A stretch of DNA of 64,000 nucleotides from Blasia pusilla (Eukaryota; Marchantiophyta; Marchantiopsida; Blasiales). Numbering within the stretch: the stretch's first letter is position 1; every line of letters begins with the position of its first letter. The notes below the pieces were generated by a model. It worked only from the letters and a program-made list of their open reading frames with translations, ran no database searches and was not told the origin of the DNA. The position numbers were made by a program, and so were the translations under genes. This document shows positions 1-11,579 of this stretch, in pieces. The stretch lies in the NCBI GenBank assembly GCA_050084515.1, contig CM114275.1, positions 17,856,001 through 17,920,000 on the forward strand. Direction: 5' to 3'.

Positions 1-77
1 TTTGAAGAAAGATGCACAGCGTTTGAAAGAGAGGAAAGGTATGTGGGACACCTAATGCGCACACGTCATGTTTACGG

Positions 78-79
<2 letters not shown>

Positions 80-109
<30 letters not shown>
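80..109. repeat. (TA)n microsatellite
   Basis: About fifteen TA dinucleotides followed by a short TG run. It is simple-sequence DNA; the small frames across it are not genes. Confidence 0.95.
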
Positions 110-117
<8 letters not shown>

Positions 118-230
118 AGAAAAAGGGATGGGAAACCCATCCCGATACAAAAGAGGGGGCATGGAGACCCAAAAAATAGATCTCAAGAGGCCGGAACCGG
201 CCCCGAGGAGAAAGAAGGGGGCCTTCCCCC

Positions 231-1568
231 CTAACGACCAAAATCACCAACAGCAGACACAATATCAGCAACACCTACAGAGTTATGAATACTACTAAGT
301 GGGCCTCTAGCATTGGCGTCTCCAACCGCTTGAGCCCGCCGCAGAAGCCCATTTGCCTGGGCGCGCTGCAAAGCTATGGAGACCCGTTGCCTACAATAAA
401 GTATCGCAGTGGCTAAGGACAACCCATTTCTCGACTGGAGATGATGGGCGCAATCCGTAAGGAACGAGTCAAACCTCTCCCCCATCGCCCCGTACATCTC
501 AATGGCTAGGGGGATAAATCGATGTCCGTCATGAAGTCGACTATAAATGTGGGTCTTCTTGACCGCCCCTGCCGCTCCTTGTAGCAATCTCCCTTGTGCT
601 ACCACTTGGGCTCGCACCGCCTCCCGCGCAAGATTCGTCACTACAACATCCGCTACCACCACCTGAGACTCCCTCGTCATGTAGAGATCAGCACGGATAA
701 GGGAATCCCGCATGGAGTTGTGCCTCTCTCTTTGTACATGGAATCCACTCTCCCGAGCAATAGAGAACATAATATCCCGTACTGCATCGTGAGTGGCTAT
801 CCTCTCACCCCCAACTAGACACCGTGCCAAATGCACACCGAGTGGATCGGACTCGCGACACTGCGAATGTGTCGAACCAACCACCGTTGGTTGGGCAGCC
901 AGTCGGAACCTCATCATTGTAGTGTAGGTAAGTGGTGCGATGCGGAAAGCCGGGATGAGGGGACGAGCCCCCACCCATGAGCCTGCCCCTTTCGAGCAAG
1001 AGCGAATCACGGGCCCGAACCTCCATGGGGATATTCCGTCCGACATAGTAGCTCTAAAAAATGCATCAAAGTGGGCTTCCATCAAAGAACATTGGAGCCA
1101 GGTGTCCGGAGGTAACTAGGGAAGACAAAGCGGGAAGAACTACTCTAGCCTCAACAAGAAGGAGTCTCTACAAGTTTGTGAGTGAAGGCGAAGTGGGAAA
1201 AGACCATCCTCAACCTGGGAAACATACTGTAAAAGTAGCGGTCTATCCCTAACCAAAAATCGGGAGCAAAGGAGGGGTGCTACAGTGGCCCAACTTCCTA
1301 AAAAGGCTGAAGACGCCACTAACTCAGTCGCTATGAGCCCTACTCCACCAAAAGCAATCGGCCAAGAAGCCTGTCTACGAGATAACTCCCCCGCGGGGCA
1401 CTCTAATGAGCCGGGTCCTAGAAGATCCCCAAATGCCTGCATAATCTTTCTATCAAAGGATCTATACAAGGAAGAAATATGGCTAGTCGCCCACACGGTT
1501 CTACACAGATAACCAGGTCTGCGGGCAAAACATGACGAGAGGATTCCATAAGCTACTTGAGGATCACC
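231..1568 (-). pseudogene. LINE reverse transcriptase, C-terminal part, broken
   Basis: This is the 3' portion of a non-LTR retrotransposon ORF read on the minus strand. The upstream segment (1568 to 1140) holds the end of the reverse transcriptase, with the RLPI/GGLGL-like block (WPIAFGGVGLIATELVASSA) typical after the RT palm. The downstream segment (1085 to 231) contains C-x-DPLGVHLARC followed by GGER, a histidine and VRD, a C-terminal zinc-binding or endonuclease-like region of LINEs from green algae and mosses. Both segments share one reading frame, separated by two in-frame stops (1140-1142 and 1116-1118). The 5' end is cut off near 1570, where a Ty3 fragment on the opposite strand begins. 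The RT catalytic residues are not in the window. Family assignment rests on motif recall, not a search. Confidence 0.7.
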
Positions 1569-1573
1569 AATCG

Positions 1574-2440
1574 TACCAGTGGCGGTTCTTACCATTTGAG
1601 TTAAAGAATGCCCCGACTCTGTTTTAGAGGGTCATGGATAGGATCTTGGAAGGTCTGGATTTTGCTAGGTGTTATATTGATGACATCGTAGTCTTTAGCA
1701 CCACGGTTGAGGAGCATGAGCAACATCTAGAGGAGGTATTTCGATGATTGTAGTTACATAGGCTGAAGCTACATCCAGGCAAGTGCAAGTTCTTCTACGA
1801 CCAGATAGGATACTTGGGTCATACGATACACCGAGGTGGCCTTGGTGTGCAGCAGACAAAGGTAGAGGCAATTTCAGGCATTCCACACCCTACAGATGTG
1901 AGTCGAGTTTGTGCATTCATGGGATTGGCAAACTTGTATCGTCAGTACGTCAAGGGTTACAGCTCGATTGCGAAGCCGCTGACCTTGCTGACCAAGGTGG
2001 ATCAGGAGTGGCACTAGGGGGATGAGCAAGAGAGAGCATTTCAGATGCTCAAGGACAGATTGAAGTCCATGCCCATATTGAGGAGACCGATTAGGGGGCG
2101 TCCTTTCCAATTTCATACCAATTAGAGCATGTTGGGGCTTGGAGTTGTGCTCACCCAACATGACGATGATGGTAGAGAGTTCATGATGGCTTATGCTAGT
2201 TGCTCAAAGGCGAAGTATAGCTCGTATGAGGGTGAGTGCTTGGCTGTAGTGTGGGATGTCGCACATTTCAGATGTTACCTATTCGGAAATCCCTTTACCA
2301 TCATTACTGATCATCAGCCACTTAAGTGGTTGATGAAGTCCAACAAGCTTAGAGGGAAGCTTGCGAGGTGGGCTCTTTTGTTATAGGAGTATGACTTCTA
2401 TGTGGTGCATAGACTTGGGTGCTCAACGGGGATGCTCAAC
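1574..2440 (+). pseudogene. Ty3 reverse transcriptase (partial) and RNase H, copy 1
   Basis: The frame opens at the conserved YQWRFLPF block and contains the catalytic CYIDDIVVF box at about 1670, then the KCKFFYDQI..LGH and AFMGLANLYR blocks that end the RT. RNase H follows with SMLGLGVVLTQHD (about 2130), YEGECLAVVW and ITDHQPLKWL. In-frame stops occur near 1625, 1746, 2016 and 2122, so no polyprotein can be made. It is closely similar to the corresponding region of copy 2 (34070-34930), which lets most lesions be recognised as single substitutions. Confidence 0.85.
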
Positions 2441-2839
2441 GGGGATGCAATGGTTTGAGCCGTAACCCATGTTCGAGTCAGCGAGATGCGACTCGAGCTC
2501 GTTGGCATGGTGAGAGTGATGAGGAGTTGGTGCGAGGATGTCATGTGTCAGCCTATTTGGGCTTGTTGGCTATGGAGAGCCAGATTGCTGAGACTTTGAT
2601 GGCGAGGTGTGATGGAGAGTCCTTAGATCCAGAGGCCGGTGAGGAGACGACAGGTGGCCGAGACATTCACGACAATGGAGTGGTCTTGGAGTACCTCCAT
2701 ACTGGCAGCGTTGCGAGCAAAGTGGGTGCTAGAGAGAGGGATCGAATCCTGCAGCAAGCCAAACGGTTCTAGTGGGAGGGGACACATGTGTTGCAAGTGT
2801 GAGAGGATGGTTGAGTGTGTGTAGTGCCTCATCCTTCGC

Positions 2840-4092
2840 AGAGAGCTTGTTTGGTGTTTCATGCCCACAAGGAATTGGGTCATTTTTTAGTGAAGCGGAC
2901 GTACAACTTGCTCCAGATTCAATATTGATGGCGAGGCATGCAGACTGATGTTCAACAGTTCGTTGGCTGATGCATGGTGTGTGATTGAGTCCAAGCATCG
3001 TTTAATGCTCCAACTCCACAGTTGCATCCATTTCCGATCATGGGTTTAGATTATAGATGGAGTTTGGATTTTGCAGGACCTTTTCCTTTAATGGAGCGCC
3101 ATAGTCATTATGTGTTGGTGATGGTCGAGCACTTCTCAAAGTGGATAGAGTTGGTTGAATTGCTTGACAAAGCAGTGAGGGAGTAGCGTATGCCTTCCTA
3201 GATTGAGTTTTGAGTCATTGCGATGCATCAACTGAGGTGTTGACAGACCAGGGTATAGAGTTCCACGGGGAGTTTCAGGCCTTGTGTGATCAGGCACTGA
3301 TCGACCACCACACTACTTCGCGAGATCATCCTGAGGTGGATGGACTAGCAAAGCAGGTTGTGCAGACGGTAAAGAGAGGACTAAGCAAGTATGGCTTGCA
3401 GAGAGGTCACCTAGGAGATTGGGACCTTCAGTTGCCGTGGTTGGCGATGGTATACAGATTCACCAGGCTAGCATCCTTAGCGTCTTTCTTACCATACTTG
3501 CTTTTGTATGGTTGAGAGCCAGATTTACCTGCGGCCATTCGTCGAGATATTGGTGAGGTGTTGAACCTTGATGATCCTTATGTATGGATGCGAGCATATT
3601 CTCAGAGGGCTGAATGGTTTCGGAGAGTGATGCCCATGGCGTTTGAGAACTTGGCGATTGTGGATTATCGGGATACATTGAGGTATGCGACTATACAGGG
3701 AGGTGGTTATCGACCTACTATTCGGAGGTTTCATCAGGGAGACTATGTCTACTCGCAGTAGACGGCACCCACGAGGTTGGATGTGACTGCAGGACGCAAC
3801 ATCTTGAGAGTGCGTGAGGTTTTTCCATCAGGTGTTCTCTTATTGGAGGGACGCGATGGTATGGTTTGGAAGGACCATGTGCATAACTGTGCGTCATCTC
3901 ACCTTCCGAAGTAGTTGACCCGAGCTTAGCAGTAATTCTTGTAGGCTTGCGATGTATGTTGTGTGGTTCTGCCCGCGGTGCAGCCACTATGCTAGTCTGT
4001 GATGGATGTTCGAGAGGATGACATATGGCATGTTTGACGCCACCTCTCATTAAGGTTCCTCACGGACGATGGATGTGTCATAAATGTATATA
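2840..4092 (+). pseudogene. Ty3 integrase with C-terminal PHD finger, copy 1
   Basis: Remnants of the H-H-C-C zinc domain lie near 2860-2990. The DDE core follows: LDFAGPFP at about 3068, LTDQGIEFHGEF at about 3240 and DHPEVDGLAKQVVQTVKRGL at about 3325, where the catalytic Glu position of the family (DGLAER) reads Lys-Gln. After the core there is a C4HC3 PHD finger at about 3943-4092 (CMLCGSARGAATMLVC, DGC, HMAC, WMC, KC). One PHD tryptophan codon is TGA. In the family, integrase inserts the cDNA and the PHD finger probably binds histone H3 tails. Stops and frameshifts make this copy dead. Confidence 0.8.
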
Positions 4093-4261
4093 GCGTAGGT
4101 AGTTCTATATTCCAACTTGTGTCTATGACATGGATGGCAAGAAGAAGAGTAACGATAGGACCACACGAGCACCCGACCTTCTTGCTCTTAGCGTCCAAGA
4201 GATTTATATCATGGTAGGTAGGGATAGATGGCTATCTAGAGTTAGAGGGACCTAACCACCA

Positions 4262-4272
4262 ACTAGGGGGGC
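4262..4272 (+). other. Polypurine-tract-like run, copy 1
   Basis: ACTAGGGGGGC sits directly before terminal segment B1. The same position in the other copies carries CTAAGGGGAC, CTAAGGGGGCGG or GTTAGGGGGGC, consistent with a plus-strand primer. Confidence 0.6.
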
Positions 4273-4276
4273 GATC

Positions 4277-4400
4277 AGAGATATTTTGGTACGTCTTGTC
4301 TCGTTTTTTGGATGCCATGAGTAAGCATGGGATCGTGTGTGTTTGTGTGTGTTTGGTGACAGCGATGTATGTTGTGTAGCGATGTGTATGTGGACGACAG
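4277..4400 (+). repeat. Terminal segment B1, copy 1
   Basis: Starts AGAGATATTTTGG and ends GGACGACA, matching B1 (36751-36869) and B2 (37380-37503) of copy 2. It is separated from segment A by GC, forming the palindrome GACAGCTGTC. Confidence 0.75.
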
Positions 4401-4402
4401 CT

Positions 4403-4921
4403 GTCATGCCTTTTAGGGTAGATTAGTGAGATCTAGTGGAGCGCCTTCGCGAGTAGTGGAGGACAAGCTCAGGAGGTTGAGGATGACTTGGTGAGGCCCC
4501 GGGAAACCTGAGAGAGCAGGTTTCCCCTTCGTTTCGGCTTATTTGGAGCCATATTGAGGAACTTACTATTTTAGATAAGTATCATTTTGAGTATATGGTC
4601 GACTTTCTATTTTTTTCTATGGCCCTTGACCTCCTACATCAGGTCAAGAGCGAAGGAGGTGACTTGGAAGCATAGGTTACCATGGAGAGAGTTTGGGAGA
4701 GGGGAGGGGTATACCTCAAAGAGGGAAAGCTTGAGAGCTCATTTTCTCTTTGTTGAACCTCTTGGCATGAGGCGGCGGAGCAATGGTCTTGCTTGCCTTG
4801 TGTGTGTAACCCAAGCCTCTCATTAGGAGAGTGGGTTTGGTTTGACATTGAGATAGATATGTGAGGGCGTACACATTTGAGAGCTATGATGTTGAGAGAG
4901 ATTGGATCTTGATTTACAATG
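4403..4921 (+). repeat. Terminal segment A, copy 1
   Basis: Begins GTCATGCC and ends about GGATCTTGATTTACAA. It is collinear with A1 (27008-27512) and A2 (36871-37379) of copy 2. Sequence after it (4922-5045) matches the copy 2 leader rather than segment B. Confidence 0.75.
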
Positions 4922-5045
4922 AGAGAATGAGATGAGTGAGAGAGCTTCATGGGGGAGCTCGCTAGTCACTCGCTGGTTTTGCAGGTTGGGGATTGTATTC
5001 CCCGTTCAGCGGTTCATGGGAGTGCTCACCGTAGCCGGAGGCTGA

Positions 5046-8000
5046 GTGCAAACTTACCATCCCCCTTCTTAAATCCTCAAATGGGTCATAAGCAAAAACT
5101 TGTAAGCATATGGTCCACGAGTGGCGCCCAAAATATGCATAAGTGGGTGATTGGGGGCTTATTAACTAACATTTTCTCCATTTTGTTGATGCTTTTCCTC
5201 ATTTTCTTTGAGAGGAGGATTAGTTTTGGATTAGGCCCCAAATTTCATTGGTTCCTTGAGAGCTAAGGGCTTTCAAGGTTACCAAGAATTTTGGGGAAAT
5301 TTTTGGCGTGCCTTTGGGGATAGTTGGATTTTGTTTGTGACCAACTTGGATATTTGCGCTCCTTAGTTGTGTCTTAAATAATTTCTAATTTATTCCACAG
5401 TAGGTGAGAGGTTGTGAGTGTGGAATTATCTTATGTCATTGAACTTGTTTGGTGATTTTGACATTTCCTATTCACAATCTCGAGTTTAGATTTATTTCAT
5501 TGGCTTTCTTAAGCATATCAAAGATGGAGAGGTGGTCAAGGAAGCTTATTTGAGTGCGCACATATTCCCTTTGAGAGCTAAACCCCGTACTTAGATCCCC
5601 CGTTCCATCATTCACTCTTGTATACACTAACTGAGCCATTATTATACCATCGCTAATTGTTATCTTTCTGGTACTTCCCAATCATTACCTTTAGATTTCT
5701 TTCGTTGGTTGTGTAGGAAATCTTCTTGTCTACTTTCTCCGAGCTATATGTTTAGTGGGGTTGAGTCATCGAGAGCATGTAAGAGATATCTGAATGGAGC
5801 CCAGTGAAGGTGCCAAGAGGCAAAGAGGCAATTCAAGGAATGCCTTTAAAATGGCTATAAGATAGGCATAGCTAGATGGGTTTTTCCAACTTACATTAGA
5901 GAAGAGATGAACCTACATTTTGAGGGATATGGATGATTTTCTTCACTACACCTTAAAATTGCAAAGATTGTCTATGAAAGTTTCAAAGGCACAGAACTTG
6001 GAAGTGGATGCAAAAGAGGCGGAGAGGTTAAGTGCATTTTATACCCAACAAGGTGTTCACTTGGAGAGAGAGTGTATGTCAATCTCAAGACATACAAGAA
6101 GGAGAAGCCCATCGTTGTAGATACAACTCTACTAGAAAGATTAAGTATAGTATTAAAAAATACTTAACATCTTTTTAAGGGAGTTAATAGAGTGGTGGGA
6201 AGGATATTGATGGTTCCATGTGGATGTAAGTGGATTTTTACATCCGTGATCATTTACAATCATTCAAAGTCATACATTCATATTTTTCAATCATGTCTTA
6301 CATTTATCGTGAAAAATATACAATCCTCAAACAGATTTATAGTCACACTATCATGATTACGAAACCCCCATGAAAGGTATGACATACTCACATCCAATTT
6401 TCAAGATGCTCACCATTCCAATATGGATAGATGGCACGCAGAGGTTCCCATGGTTCCCACCATGGGAACCATGGCAGCATAAAAAAAGGACATGGAAGCA
6501 CAAGTTTGGACATATCCACGGACATGGATTTCATAAGATGGGGCTCATACTCATAGTTCATGGGGGAAGGTAGGGCAAGGGCGGACGGATCAATAAGGAG
6601 GGATGGAGTAGAGGTGGGAGGAGGAAGAAACAAGAAAGTATGTGTCATAGAGGCAAGTGGGGAGATGAGAAAGATGCGGAAGATGGGGCCCATATGGACA
6701 AGTCCTTTTATAGGACGGACGTAAGTCCACGGAGATGGACCTATTTGCATAAATAGACTTTATCCATTTGTCACCTTGATGGGAACCATCCCTTGATGTA
6801 AAATAGTAGCAAACATCTCCTCACGCATCATTGATTGTCGTGTCACTATTATTGAAATCTTCTCGTAACAACATTTTTGTTTCAAATTTTGGTAAAAGAC
6901 AAGTTGAAGATGGAGTTGCTACCTCATGAAGACCATAGTCCTCACGACGTAAAGATTGACGGAAGAGGGGAAGAACCTCACGATCCATCAAGATGGACAA
7001 CACCCATGAAGGTGGAGAAGAAGATGGTCTCATAATTCGTCACTGAAGATGAATTGAAGGTGCAATTAGATAGTGCCATTGACCAATATATTCTGAACGT
7101 AGAGTTTAAGAAATCACAATTGAATTGGCCGGATCGTGCGATTGGTGGGAGAAGATGAGTGGAAGAAGGATTGGGCCTTATTCAATGGCCTTGCAAGTTA
7201 TGAAGACCTCTCGATAAAGAAGAGCAAGTTAGTGAGCAAGATATTTGTCAAGCTCAAAGTCATGGAGTTGATGAATGACATGGACGTTCATTATGGAGAT
7301 GTGGAGGACGGGTCTTTGAGAAGAGATAAGAGACCAAGACCACAAGGTAGGATATCCCCACCGATACATTCGAAACGACCAAGGGTTCACACTTTGCCAA
7401 ACTTTGGAACTATGAGCCAATACCAACGACATCAACATCAACCATCATCTTCTCTATCGTGACCCTCATAACCAAGCGAACACCAGGTAGGTGCCAAGCG
7501 GAACATCAGAAGGCTTGTGGACTCACGCTCCAATGATCGCACTTTGGAGAGGCTTCTGGAAAAGTCTCTTGGAAAAGTCCAAGAGACAAAAAATGAAATA
7601 GATTTGTGCGTTTCATGCATTTTTTGTCACGACCAGGAAACTTGGACCAAACACGAACCAAGACTTGAGATGATTTGGGTCTTGGAAGGTTGGTTGCCAA
7701 AGAGGGGGAACCAAATTTGGAACACTACTAGCGTTTGGGGATTTTAACTGTGTTTTGGACCATAACATTTAGCCGTAAGATGCGTTTGGGAAAACTAAAG
7801 ACGCATTGGAAAGCTTATCTCAAGATGCTTCCAAGGCATCAAAGATCTCAGCAAATGCATGAGTACATGATGAAATATTGGCTAAAAATTATAGTGAGAG
7901 CAATCGGGTTTAGGGCCAATTTGAGGGGCCCCAGTGTCTTTCCCTAAAGTTAGGGGGAGGTTGGGGATCACCAAAATTACTAGTAAGGGGGAGTCTCTCC

Positions 8001-8870
8001 AAGAAGTCTTGGAACACAAATCCCACTTTGAGCACCAAACGGTGTCTTAAGGGCACGGGATGGAATAGGAGTTTGGCGTTGTAATTCAAAACCCAAACCT
8101 AATCCAAGGGAGTGGATTTCGTAAGCCACACTTGGATTCCAACCCAATTAATTTTGTGTGAGTTGCGGTTAGGGACTCATTGGATGTCCATTGGACAAGC
8201 ACGAAACGCCGTTTGAGGTTCCTAAACCAACCAGAAAGTCTGTCCCAAGTGTTTTGAGACTTGCATGTGTTGTAAACCGCGAAACTAGGAAGGTTGAGGT
8301 TGATGAGAGGCCGAGTCAAGAACTCGGTAAGTTAGAACCGCTGATTGATCCAAACCCAACTAATATGAGTGTGTGTTTGGATGCAGATGAGCGTTGAGAG
8401 CGTGTCCTATTGAACACACGCTTCCGCAACAACAAAGATTAACATTCAAGGAGAGTAGACGCACAACACGTGGTATCAAAGCAAATCCTTGGTGAGTGCG
8501 AACTTGGGCTTGTAGAAAATGTGGATATTTGAGAAGAGCTCAAGCAGGGAGACCTCGATGCTCAAGGAGGAATGCAAGAGACAAGGAGGAGATCTGAGAA
8601 AGAAAAGATTTGCAAATGGGGACCAAGGTTGAAGAACCAAGGAAGTCGCGAGTCAAGTCAAAAAATCCGAGAGATGAATCAATGACTGATTGAGAGCTAG
8701 AGGAGGAGATAACGACTCCCAAAGTGTCGAGCCCTAGACATGAGGATGTTCCAGACTCAAATGTTTCCTTGGGGCTTTGGCTCCAAACTCAAATGACCCA
8801 GCCTTTTATGTCCAAATGATGAATTTGATGAAGGTGATGATCGATCAGATGGCCCAATAGAGCAAGCTGA
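5046..8870. other. No recognisable gene
   Basis: I see no coding domain here. Open frames are short and lack recognisable motifs. A frame at 7136-7462 encodes a charged 108-residue peptide that I do not recognise. The stretch holds one perfect hairpin (6443-6470) and otherwise ordinary AT-rich sequence. Confidence 0.5.
6443..6470. repeat. Perfect 11-bp inverted repeat
   Basis: GGTTCCCATGG and CCATGGGAACC flank a 6-nt loop. No ORF or element edge is apparent nearby. Confidence 0.8.
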
Positions 8871-9720
8871 TTGTTGAGCTCAAGTTGATTGGAGCTTCTA
8901 GTTCCGGCAAGAATCTGTGTAAGACAAATTTACCAATGCCATTCATATGAATGGGTGGTCTCGGAAAGTGAACAAGTTTCTAACGGAGCTCGAACTTTAT
9001 TTCGAGGCGCAAGGGCAAAGGAGCAGGACAAGGTGACTATAGCGGTCACGTTCCTTAAGGATCACGTTTTGCACTGGTGGATTGCTCATCGCAAAGAACA
9101 TCTGGGCCGAGGAATAACATTGAGTTGGGAAGAGTTCAAGGTGTTGATTGGAGAACAATTCACTCCAATGCGATGCCATGGAGTTTGTATGGCTTTGGCA
9201 AAGTGGGTCCCTTAGTGCTTATGTGTGAGAGTTCAATGCAAGAATAAACTCAATCCCGAAGATGGATGAGCTTGGACTGACGGTAATATTTTTAAGTGGA
9301 CTCAAGTCAAGCGCAAAGAAGTCCCTCTTCCGTATGCCTCAGCTACCAGAGACGTGTGGGGAGCTTCTGAGACTAGCGGACCAGATTGGAGACGACGAGG
9401 TCCAAAGCCAAAAACCCTTGGAGCTGAAAAGTTTCTCAAAGTTATCGAAAAACAAAGGGACATTCAAGAGGTTTTGGAGTGGGTGTGAGCGCGACCATGG
9501 AGGGTCTCTTACCCGAGAAGAAAAATCAGTGGAACTCAATTCGAAGCCAAGAGGGCCGCCGCACCCAAAGTCAGCAAACGCCAAAGTGATTTGCTACAAT
9601 TGTGGTGAACCCGGGCATATGGCTAAGGAATGTGCAAGGCCCAAGGTTAGGAGGAGCGGTAAGAGGAGAGGAAGAGAGGAAGAGAGGAAGAGAGGAGAGA
9701 GGAAACTACCTTCAATCCAA
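8870..9720 (+). pseudogene. Ty3/gypsy gag remnant with CCHC zinc knuckle
   Basis: Frames across this stretch read as a Ty3-type capsid: ELYFEAQG at about 8990, then FLKDHVLHWW and TLSWEEFKVLIGEQFTP up to about 9170, SGLKSSAKKSLFR at about 9290, and a canonical zinc knuckle CYNCGEPGHMAKEC at about 9592-9633. It ends in a lysine/arginine/glutamate-rich low-complexity tail. Gag packages genomic RNA into the virus-like particle. The frame shifts near 9000 and 9215, and no protease or RT follows, so this is an isolated fragment. It differs from the DNMT-Ty3 gag and is probably from a chromovirus-type element. Confidence 0.75.
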
Positions 9721-9734
9721 AGAGATACTTTTTT

Positions 9735-9830
9735 TTTAAGAGAGTTTCCTGTGATTTTAAGAGAGTTTCCGTTAGGTTGAAGAGAGTTTCTTGTGATTTT
9801 AAGAGAGTTTCCGTTGGGTTGAAGAGAGGA
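9735..9830. repeat. Tandem repeat, about 45-bp unit x2
   Basis: AAGAGAGTTTCC alternates with CTGTGATTTTA and GTTRGGTTG. It directly follows the purine-rich AGGAAGAG tract at 9660-9710. Confidence 0.75.
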
Positions 9831-9911
9831 AACTTTTTGTGTGATTTTTTTTGCTCTTTTGTTCTTAGTGCTTAGGCACTCCCACACATCTTTTTTCCTC
9901 TTCCACATTTT

Positions 9912-9941
9912 GGCAACCCGTCAAAATCCGACGGGTGGCAA
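9912..9941. repeat. Isolated GCAACCCGTC palindrome
   Basis: GGCAACCCGTC and GACGGGTGGCA are separated by AAAATCC. This is the leftmost member of the palindrome family that fills 11.6-12.4 kb and 14.8-15.7 kb. Confidence 0.75.
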
Positions 9942-10103
9942 TTTGCACAGAATTTAAAAAACTGAAAAATCATTGGAATCATAAATGTGGAACAAATCAC
10001 TTTTTCCATCCAAGGTCTGGAAAAAATCTATCATTTTCCCTGGGCTTAATAGAGTTCAAGCTCAAAATGAAGGTTCTGGCAAATGGAAGTACAATCTAAG
10101 ACC

Positions 10104-10322
10104 TCATTTTGCATCCTCAAAGTGGCTTTTTAAAATACTTCGCACTTCTTTGAGGGACAAAATTGGTTGGTGGATTCCTATTGCTACCTCCGAATCTCTT
10201 AAAACTACAAGCAACACATAGTACATGTGCTTACAAGGGAAATACCTTTTCCTACTTGTCTCTCTTTGGACAAAGTCATCACAGGAACATATGGGAAAGC
10301 AACAGATGTGCACCACATACAC
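10104..10322 (-). pseudogene. SWIM zinc-finger segment
   Basis: The frame reads C-C-F-P-I-C-S-C-D-D-F, then a 12-residue spacer and F-P-C-K-H-M-Y-Y-V-L, fitting the SWIM consensus CxCx(n)CxH. SWIM fingers bind DNA or protein and commonly sit C-terminal to the catalytic core of Mutator-like transposases. No initiating context is evident, so this is treated as a 3' exon or fragment of the larger minus-strand gene. Confidence 0.55.
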
Positions 10323-10905
10323 CCCTGTGACACTTGAATGCGATTCGCGTTGCTCTCTCCACCGTTGGCCTACACATCCTATTTCTCTTCACCCCATTTC
10401 TAGACTCAAACAAAAATAGTGGATTGAGATCATCCACCTTCTCCGGATACATGTTCACATCAATCTGGGGTTGAATACGAAATGCAAAGGTCTCTATAAT
10501 GCGAACATGCTCTGAACTTCCTCCGTCTACGAGTGTGAAACCGACACTTGTAAGATTGTCCACTTCGTCCTGAATGCAATTCGTACCTACGGCAATGGGC
10601 CAAATTGTGGGGGTATTCCCTGGAGCTCCAATGGCAACCGGATAAGACTTTCAGAAAGCGCAAGATTCATTTGGGTAGAAGAAGTACTTCAATTGATCCC
10701 CGGTCCTCGTGAAAGGATCAAAGGTTTTGAGTCTCCAAAATCCAGGGAGTGGTCGTCCAGTCCTTCTACAATTCTTATTTAGGAAAGTGCCGCATACTCT
10801 CCTAATGCCATCAGATCCTACCCTGCAAGTGGGTCCACGTCCAGGGTTGCTCCGAGATATATGCCAGCTTTTGAGGTTGCAATCCACCTCAATGACCGGA
10901 ATCCC

Positions 10906-11265
10906 TTACTGTTGAACCACCCCAACGACTGGATGTTGCAAACTTCCTGCAACGGAGGGCTTTTGAAATAAAACATTCACTAATTTTGGAGAAGTTACTG
11001 GATCACGGATTTTGGAGCAATCTTGGGTTTTCGAATACCTGGGCGGTATTATTTTGTCATCCAAATCAATCACCGGGTTCGGTCCTCGATGCTGCCTCTT
11101 CACTTGTCTGAAGTCAAGATACTTATCTGGTCTCCACGAGTCTCGCTCGGATTGCTCTACCACTATCTGTATGGGACGTCTTGAAACACGCCCACGAATG
11201 TCCCCACCAATGTGGACATCTTGCTCGAGGGGAGTTCCTACTGCGCACTGATTGAAGGCTTCCAC
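10906..11265 (-). pseudogene. Unrecognised minus-strand segment of the MULE-like gene
   Basis: An open frame of 119 residues without a motif I recognise; it is rich in charged residues and includes HRGPNPVIDLDDKIIPPRY. It lies between the SWIM segment and the palindrome array on the same strand, so it may be an exon of the same gene or a chance frame. Confidence 0.25.
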
Positions 11266-11579
11266 ATAGAGTTTCTCATCACCATATCTCAGAGCCGCCC
11301 TGACATAGAGCTTGTAAATCGAAGGCGCCCTTCCTTTTGTTATTCCTTTTGTGAGGAAGATATGGGATGCTGCAGATTATAGCATTGCTCTTGCTTGGTC
11401 TTGTTGGCATGCCTCCACAAGTGAAATTCTTTGGCATGCTTGTGACGACCTCCAAGAGGAATGAACACTTTGTGCTCCACTTGTGTTGGGGCAAAGGGCA
11501 TTTTCATGAATGTTCAATCCCTGCAACGACGGCAATGTGAGAAGGGAACAAAAATAACTCTATGAGCAAAGAAAAAAGT

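Larger units (their letters stand above)
1574..5045 (+). mobile_element. DNMT-Ty3 retrotransposon, copy 1, 5'-truncated
   Basis: This is a decayed right half of the Ty3/gypsy family that also occurs at 16.1-17.9 kb, 27.0-37.5 kb and 46.6-56.3 kb. It begins abruptly inside the reverse transcriptase and keeps RNase H, integrase, the PHD finger, a polypurine tract and terminal segments B1 and A. Unlike the other copies, A is followed not by B2 but by sequence matching the leader found just inside the 5' end of copy 2 (27513-27640). The methyltransferase, protease and gag are missing. Many stops and small indels show it is inactive. Confidence 0.85.

Noticed and set aside
1285-1512. Plus-strand frame of 75 codons
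   Set aside because: It is the shadow of the LINE reverse transcriptase on the opposite strand.
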